From Portunus trituberculatus (Eukaryota > Arthropoda > Malacostraca > Decapoda > Portunidae), in assembly GCF_017591435.1 (NCBI RefSeq), contig NC_059268.1:3498452-3562451 (forward strand): a stretch of 64,000 nt of DNA, written 5' to 3'. A program made the translations under genes and the position numbers. Below are positions 32,737-64,000 of the stretch, one piece after another. The notes beneath the pieces are model-generated. The model was given only the letters and a program-made list of their open reading frames with translations, was not told the origin of the DNA and made no database searches. The first letter of the stretch is position 1. Every line of letters starts with the position of its first letter.

Positions 32737-33180
32737 TCAGGCATAATGAAAGAGCAAGTTACCAAGATGAAGAGCAAGGCCACGTTTAAATGTTTTAATA
32801 TTTTCACATTTAACAAGCTTGCCTAACAATACATGCCACAGGTAAACACACCTCAAACTAAAGAAACTTTTTAAATTCTCTAGCTGGGTTCTGGAATGAA
32901 CAATTTTGAAATCATGACAAGGGATGAGGAAAGAGGTCATCTCTAGAAATTGATAAATGATCATGAAAATCTGCCAATATTTAACAATATCATGTCTGAG
33001 TAATCTCCCCTCGACCGAGTACAAGTTCAAGGTTTTAGGTGCTGGGAGCTGTCCAAGCCCTCCATTCCACATCTTCTTTGAATTGTCTCTAATTGTCTCA
33101 CATTCCCCATATAACTCAAATTCCAAACAGAGGATGCACATTCTAGTAAAGGACGTACTTACATAAGCAGTGAAAATCAG
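32737..33180 (-). pseudogene. LINE reverse transcriptase C-terminal fragment (family E)
   Basis: The minus strand reads Asn-Leu-Tyr-Ser-Val-Glu-Gly-Arg-Leu-Leu-Arg near 33020. It then reads Phe-Phe-Ser-Leu-Arg-Cys-Val, Val-Lys-Cys-Glu-Asn-Ile-Lys-Thr-Phe-Lys-Arg and a natural stop at 32737. This order (basic region, Phe-Ser-x-Arg-Cys-Val, then a Phe-Lys block before the stop) is that of the last segment of LINE ORF2 proteins seen elsewhere in the window. The polymerase itself is absent. The hAT element inserted about 30 bp past the stop. Confidence 0.6.
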
Positions 33181-33615
33181 ACATAAGCAGTGAAAATGAG
33201 AATCATAAAAGAAGCATCCCAATTTACAGTAGTCCTTAGAATAGTGGTCCTGTCTTGTGTACTATTCGTATCGGATACATGTTGGTGGAATTAAAGTTTA
33301 TCAACACACACACCTAAGTCTGTAGGTAAGTCTTTAAATAGAATTCCTACATTGTTAATATAATAACAAACATCTTAACCAAACCCAGACCAAAAAATAT
33401 AATTCCTAGTGAATTTTAAGGCAACGCACTTGGACAGATTTTGTCCCCAAGACTCAGTCAGATATTGGAAAAGAGTACTGCACTTATATCCTATTGGCAT
33501 TTTTCACTGCAATCACCAAACCATCATCAGAACCTGCTTCAATACTAATATCTCAATAGGACCTGCCTCAATACTAATATCTCAGTAGAGGAGACTATGT
33601 TGGAATTAACAAAAT
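33181..33615. other. Intergenic, no gene seen
   Basis: AT-rich. A 21-bp unit (ACATAAGCAGTGAAAAT) is doubled at 33161-33201. A unit of about 29 bp (CAATACTAATATCTCA) is doubled at 33532-33590, just before the gap. Confidence 0.5.
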
Positions 33616-34115
33616 NNNNNNNNNNNNNNNNNNNNNNNNNNNNNNNNNNNNNNNNNNNNNNNNNNNNNNNNNNNNNNNNNNNNNNNNNNNNNNNNNNNNN
33701 NNNNNNNNNNNNNNNNNNNNNNNNNNNNNNNNNNNNNNNNNNNNNNNNNNNNNNNNNNNNNNNNNNNNNNNNNNNNNNNNNNNNNNNNNNNNNNNNNNNN
33801 NNNNNNNNNNNNNNNNNNNNNNNNNNNNNNNNNNNNNNNNNNNNNNNNNNNNNNNNNNNNNNNNNNNNNNNNNNNNNNNNNNNNNNNNNNNNNNNNNNNN
33901 NNNNNNNNNNNNNNNNNNNNNNNNNNNNNNNNNNNNNNNNNNNNNNNNNNNNNNNNNNNNNNNNNNNNNNNNNNNNNNNNNNNNNNNNNNNNNNNNNNNN
34001 NNNNNNNNNNNNNNNNNNNNNNNNNNNNNNNNNNNNNNNNNNNNNNNNNNNNNNNNNNNNNNNNNNNNNNNNNNNNNNNNNNNNNNNNNNNNNNNNNNNN
34101 NNNNNNNNNNNNNNN
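33616..34115. other. Assembly gap of 500 N
   Basis: Exactly 500 undetermined bases, a typical placeholder length. The true distance and content are unknown. Confidence 0.99.
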
Positions 34116-34299
34116 AGAGCCTCCTTCTCCATAATCTGAAAATAATGATGATAGTTCATCTACTGGGCTAATGATCTCATAAAAGAATTAATAATAATGT
34201 GTCTCACAACTCAAAGGGGTAGTCACAGCCTGCTCTATAAAGAGAACTCTCCTTCATACAAAACTACATGCACTTATTACACACACACACCATTCACTT

Positions 34300-36815
34300 A
34301 AAACTAAAGGATGGCGACTCCCAAGACCAGCCTTGGCATCCCTTCTGGGAAAGGGTTGGACTGGTCTTTCAGTATCGACCATAAATATCTTGACACCTCC
34401 ATCAAGTTTTTCTTCATCAACTTCTGCAACATTTGCAGTCTTAGATCTAATTTTCAATCTGTAGACCACCATCTCTCCTCTACTAAACCTCGTCTTTTCC
34501 TCACTGAAACACAGCTGTCTGAGGCAATTGACAGTAGCCCTTTTCTGTTCCCTCTTAGTTTGTCTATCCTCATTTTCATTCCAAAGTGAATGTTGCATCT
34601 ATGTATGCAACAATTTAACTTGCTCTTGTGCCTGTGCTCTCAAATCTTCAGTTTTCCACAATCTGACTTCGACTCAAGTCACTCTTAAACAAAGTTTTTC
34701 TGTGCTGTCTATCCCTCCACAAACTCCTCTGACTATAAGAAATTATTTGACAACTTAATTTCTAAAGAGCAGCACATTCTGCCTCTATCCTTTCATGGAG
34801 ATCCCCATCCTTGGAGATTTCAATATTCACAACAAGCTTTGGCTTTCCTCTCCCTTCCCTGACCATCCTGGTGAACTAGCCTTCAACTTTGCTATCCTCC
34901 ATGATGTAAAGCAACTGGTGCAACACCCAACATGTATTCCTAACTGTCTTTGAAATACACCCAACATTCTTGAACTTTTCTTTACCTCTAATTCTTCTGC
35001 TTATGTTGTTACCCTATCTTCTCATAATCTCATATCTGTATCTTGTCTTATTTCTCCAATCCCTACTCAGGATCCCCAAAAGTGGAGGTGCCTCTGGGAC
35101 CTGAGAAGGTACTATGTTGATTTTCCCTGGAATGATTATGGTTTCTGTGTCAGAGACCCTTAACAGTGTGCTGAGCGGATAACATAAGTGTCTGACACGG
35201 AGGCATACATTCCTCTCTCTTTTTTCTCAATCTAACCCTTGGTTTAACACAGCCTGTTCTCATGCTATACATGATAAATAGGTTGCCCACAAAGGATACT
35301 TGAGACTTCCATTGACTGAATCTCATGCACTTAATATTACTGCCTGGAATCATGCCATGTCTGTTCAACTTGCCAAATACTTCCTTATAAATAGATTTTA
35401 TCAAAATCTTTCAAACTCCAACTCCCTTCAAGACTTCTGGCATCTAGCCGAAAATATCTCCAATAACTTCATCTTTCCCTCCTTTATTTCATCCTGTTGG
35501 CACCACTGCCATCATTCACATGTGTCTAAAGCTGAACTCTTTCCTCAAACCATTTCTAATAACTCTACCTTGGATGATTCTGGGGTTATCTCTCCCTCTC
35601 CTCCTCCATCTATTTCATGCCTTCAATTAAAATTTTTCATAATGTTTTCCATGCCCTGGCTGGCCTGAAGCAAAGGAAGGCATATACGACCTGATGGAGT
35701 CCCTTCTATCGTTCTCAAAAACTGTGCTTCCAATGTTTGCACCTTGCCTAGGCAAACTCTTTCAACTCTCTATTGATTTCTACCTTTCCTTCTTGTTGGA
35801 AGTTTCCTACATTCAGACTGTCCCTAAAAAAGATGACCGTTCTAATCCTTCAAACTAACGCCCTAAAAATTTAATCTCTTGTTTGTCTAGTTTCTTAATC
35901 TATCCTCAACAGGAAGATTCACAAACACCTGCCACTTCACAATCTTCTATCTGATCACCAGTATGACTTCCATCAAGGCCACTCTATTGGTGATCTGGCT
36001 TACCTTACTAAGTCTTCGTCATCCTCTTTTAGAGATTTCGGTGAAACTTCTGCTGTTGACATATCAAAAGCTTTTGACCGAGTCTGAAAGCTTTGATCTC
36101 AAAACTGCCCACCTAGGTGGGCTGTCCTCTCTGCAACTTTATCTCCAAGTTTCCTTTCTGACCATTTTATTGCTGCTGTGGTAGACAGCCTCTGTTCTCA
36201 ATTTATTAATAGTGGTGTTCCTCGGGGTTATGTCTTGTCACCCACTATATCTCTTACTAGAACAGCTTCTATGAAATTAGGCATTCTGAGGCGTCTCCAC
36301 CAGTTTTTCTCGCCCTCTAACTGCTAACTCTGTAGAAGGACCTTATCCGTCCTTGTATGGAGTACTCTGCATTTTTTTTTTTTTTGTGGGGGTGATTGTT
36401 TCCACTCAGTTTTATTAGATAGGGTGGAATCAAAAGCTTTTCTTCTCAACTTCCCTTCTCTGATTGACTGTCTTTGCCAGAATGTTGCATCTCTTTCTAT
36501 CTTCTTCTGCTATTTTTCATGCTAACTGCTCTTCTGATCTTGCTAACTGCATGCCTTCCCTCCTTCTGTGGCCCTGCTAAACAAAGCTTTCTTCTTCGTC
36601 TCATCCCTAATTTGTCCAACTCTCAAATGCTAATGCAAGAGTTAGCCAGTACTTTCAATCTTTCATACTTTTCACTATTAAACACTGGAGCTCCCTGCCT
36701 CCTCCTGTATTTTCAACTTTGTATGACTTGACTTCATTTAAGAGGAGGTTTCAAGACATTTTTGGCTAACTCTATCAGTCCTGCAAGTCGGCTTGCAACT
36801 AAGATTTTTTTTTTT
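34300..36815 (+). mobile_element. Decayed jockey-like LINE (family C)
   Basis: A pyrimidine-rich element unlike the purine-rich family A. The endonuclease start reads Asn-Ile-Cys-Ser-Leu-Arg-Ser-Asn-Phe near 34424, Leu-Thr-Glu-Thr-Gln-Leu-Ser near 34500, and Leu-Gly-Asp-Phe near 34812. Reverse transcriptase pieces include Tyr-Gly/Arg-Pro-Asp-Gly-Val near 35685, Ile-Ser-Lys-Ala-Phe-Asp near 36060 and Gly-Val-Pro-Arg-Gly near 36212. The end has Arg-Gly-Gly-Phe-Lys near 36740 and an A-rich tail (36815-36840). Reading needs many frame changes, so it is an old copy. The 5' part may lie in the gap. Confidence 0.8.
34311..36730 (+). pseudogene. ORF2 remnant of family C jockey-like LINE
   Basis: Open stretches occur at 34311-34589, 34528-34758, 35300-35668, 35963-36184 and 36474-36731 in varying frames. 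Together they follow the order endonuclease, linker (Phe-Trp-His-Leu-Ala-Glu-Asn-Ile-Ser-Asn-Asn-Phe near 35438), reverse transcriptase and C-terminal region. The motif C Asp-Asp box was not found between 36230 and 36400, where sequence appears to be missing. The protein would have nicked DNA and copied the element's RNA. It is inactive here. Confidence 0.72.
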
Positions 36816-36952
36816 TCCAATAAAAATAAATAAATAAAAAAATAAGCATACATGCATACATATCAATCTGACTGACACAACACATCCACACTAACTAACA
36901 CACATACACATTCTCAATTAACTTCAAAACATTTTTCAGCACCCCCTTGCCA

Positions 36953-36974
36953 AAAAATAAATAAATAAATAAAA

Positions 36975-37009
<35 letters not shown>

Positions 37010-37027
37010 ATACACACACACACACAC
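36953..37027. repeat. (AAAT)n run followed by short (CA)n
   Basis: AAAT units lie at 36953-37011 and then (CA)n at 37012-37027, directly before a SINE. Confidence 0.93.
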
Positions 37028-37320
37028 GCGTAGTGTAATGGTTAGCACACTCGACTCACAATCGAGAGGGCCAGGTTCAAGTCCCGGGAAGCGGCGAGGC
37101 AAATGGGCAAGCCTCTTAATGTGTGGCCCCTGTTCACCTAGCAGTAAATAGGTACGGGATGTAACTCGAGAGGTTGTGGCCTTGCTTTCCCAGTGTGTGT
37201 TGTGTGTGATGTGGTCTCAGTCCTACCCGAAGATCGGTCTGTGAGCTCTGAGATAGCTCCGTAATGGGGAAGACTGGCTGGGTGACCAGCAGGCAACCGA
37301 GGTGAATTACACATTTATAT
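37028..37320 (+). mobile_element. tRNA-Val-derived SINE with intact head
   Basis: The head reads GCGTAGTGTAATGGTTAGC (A box region). An anticodon-arm stem CTCGA/TCGAG encloses a loop with CAC, the valine anticodon, and the B box is GGTTCAAGTCC. The body matches the truncated copies at 4556-4815 and 10353-10583. It lacks a proper acceptor stem and has a 200-bp body, so it is a SINE and not a tRNA gene. It follows a (CA)n tract. Confidence 0.87.
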
Positions 37321-37679
<359 letters not shown>

Positions 37680-37680
37680 C

Positions 37681-63966
<26,286 letters not shown>

Positions 63967-64000
63967 CTGGAAAAATCAATTAAATTTGTCATAACAAGAA

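Noticed and set aside
33545..34159. Long frames across the 500-N region
   Set aside because: They consist of undetermined bases.
37028..37100. A tRNA-Val (CAC) gene
   Set aside because: The A box, anticodon arm and B box are present, but the acceptor stem does not pair and a repeated body follows; it is the head of a SINE.

Overview
The window looks like nuclear DNA of a decapod crustacean, probably a crab. The evidence is the density of (CA)n, (GA)n and (TA)n microsatellites, many jockey/CR1-type LINE copies, tRNA-derived SINEs, and one intron-rich arthropod gene. The species call is inference. A run of exactly 500 N (33616-34115) marks a scaffold gap.

Positions 1 to about 24065 are almost entirely retrotransposon. 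About ten copies or fragments of one two-ORF LINE group (here 'family A', labelled A1-A10) lie head to tail on the + strand. Most junctions fall in (CA)n tracts, and copies of a tRNA-Val-like SINE sit in the same tracts. All copies carry frameshifts or stops. A CR1-like LINE with an esterase-type ORF1 (family B) sits in reverse orientation at 2057-3605 and has lost its reverse transcriptase. A Tigger/pogo-like element (22507-23409) is nested in copy A10.

Positions 24066 to about 37680 hold two copies of a second tRNA-like SINE, one split by a family B insertion. They also hold two foldback elements, a hAT transposon with matching 8-bp target duplications (29662-32709), an older minus-strand LINE piece, the assembly gap, a decayed jockey-like LINE (34300-36815) and a small SINE-LINE array ending in a (TA)n tract.

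Positions 37681-63966 carry the only recognisable host gene, on the minus strand: Acinus (ACIN1/Acn), a subunit of the ASAP/PSAP splicing complexes. Thirteen exons join in phase with GT-AG introns. They encode about 3293 residues: a Ser/Thr-rich start, a 6630-bp exon of disordered Ser/Thr/Lys/Glu-rich protein, Arg-Ser-rich exons, the Acinus RRM and the RSB motif that binds RNPS1 and SAP18. The 5' end (where the SAP domain is expected) lies beyond 63966, and the usual Arg/Glu-rich tail after the RSB motif was not found. Three TTAA-flanked elements with related ends, a roughly 690-bp foldback, a SINE and a 760-bp (TA)n tract lie in its introns. No rRNA gene, functional tRNA gene or CRISPR array was seen.
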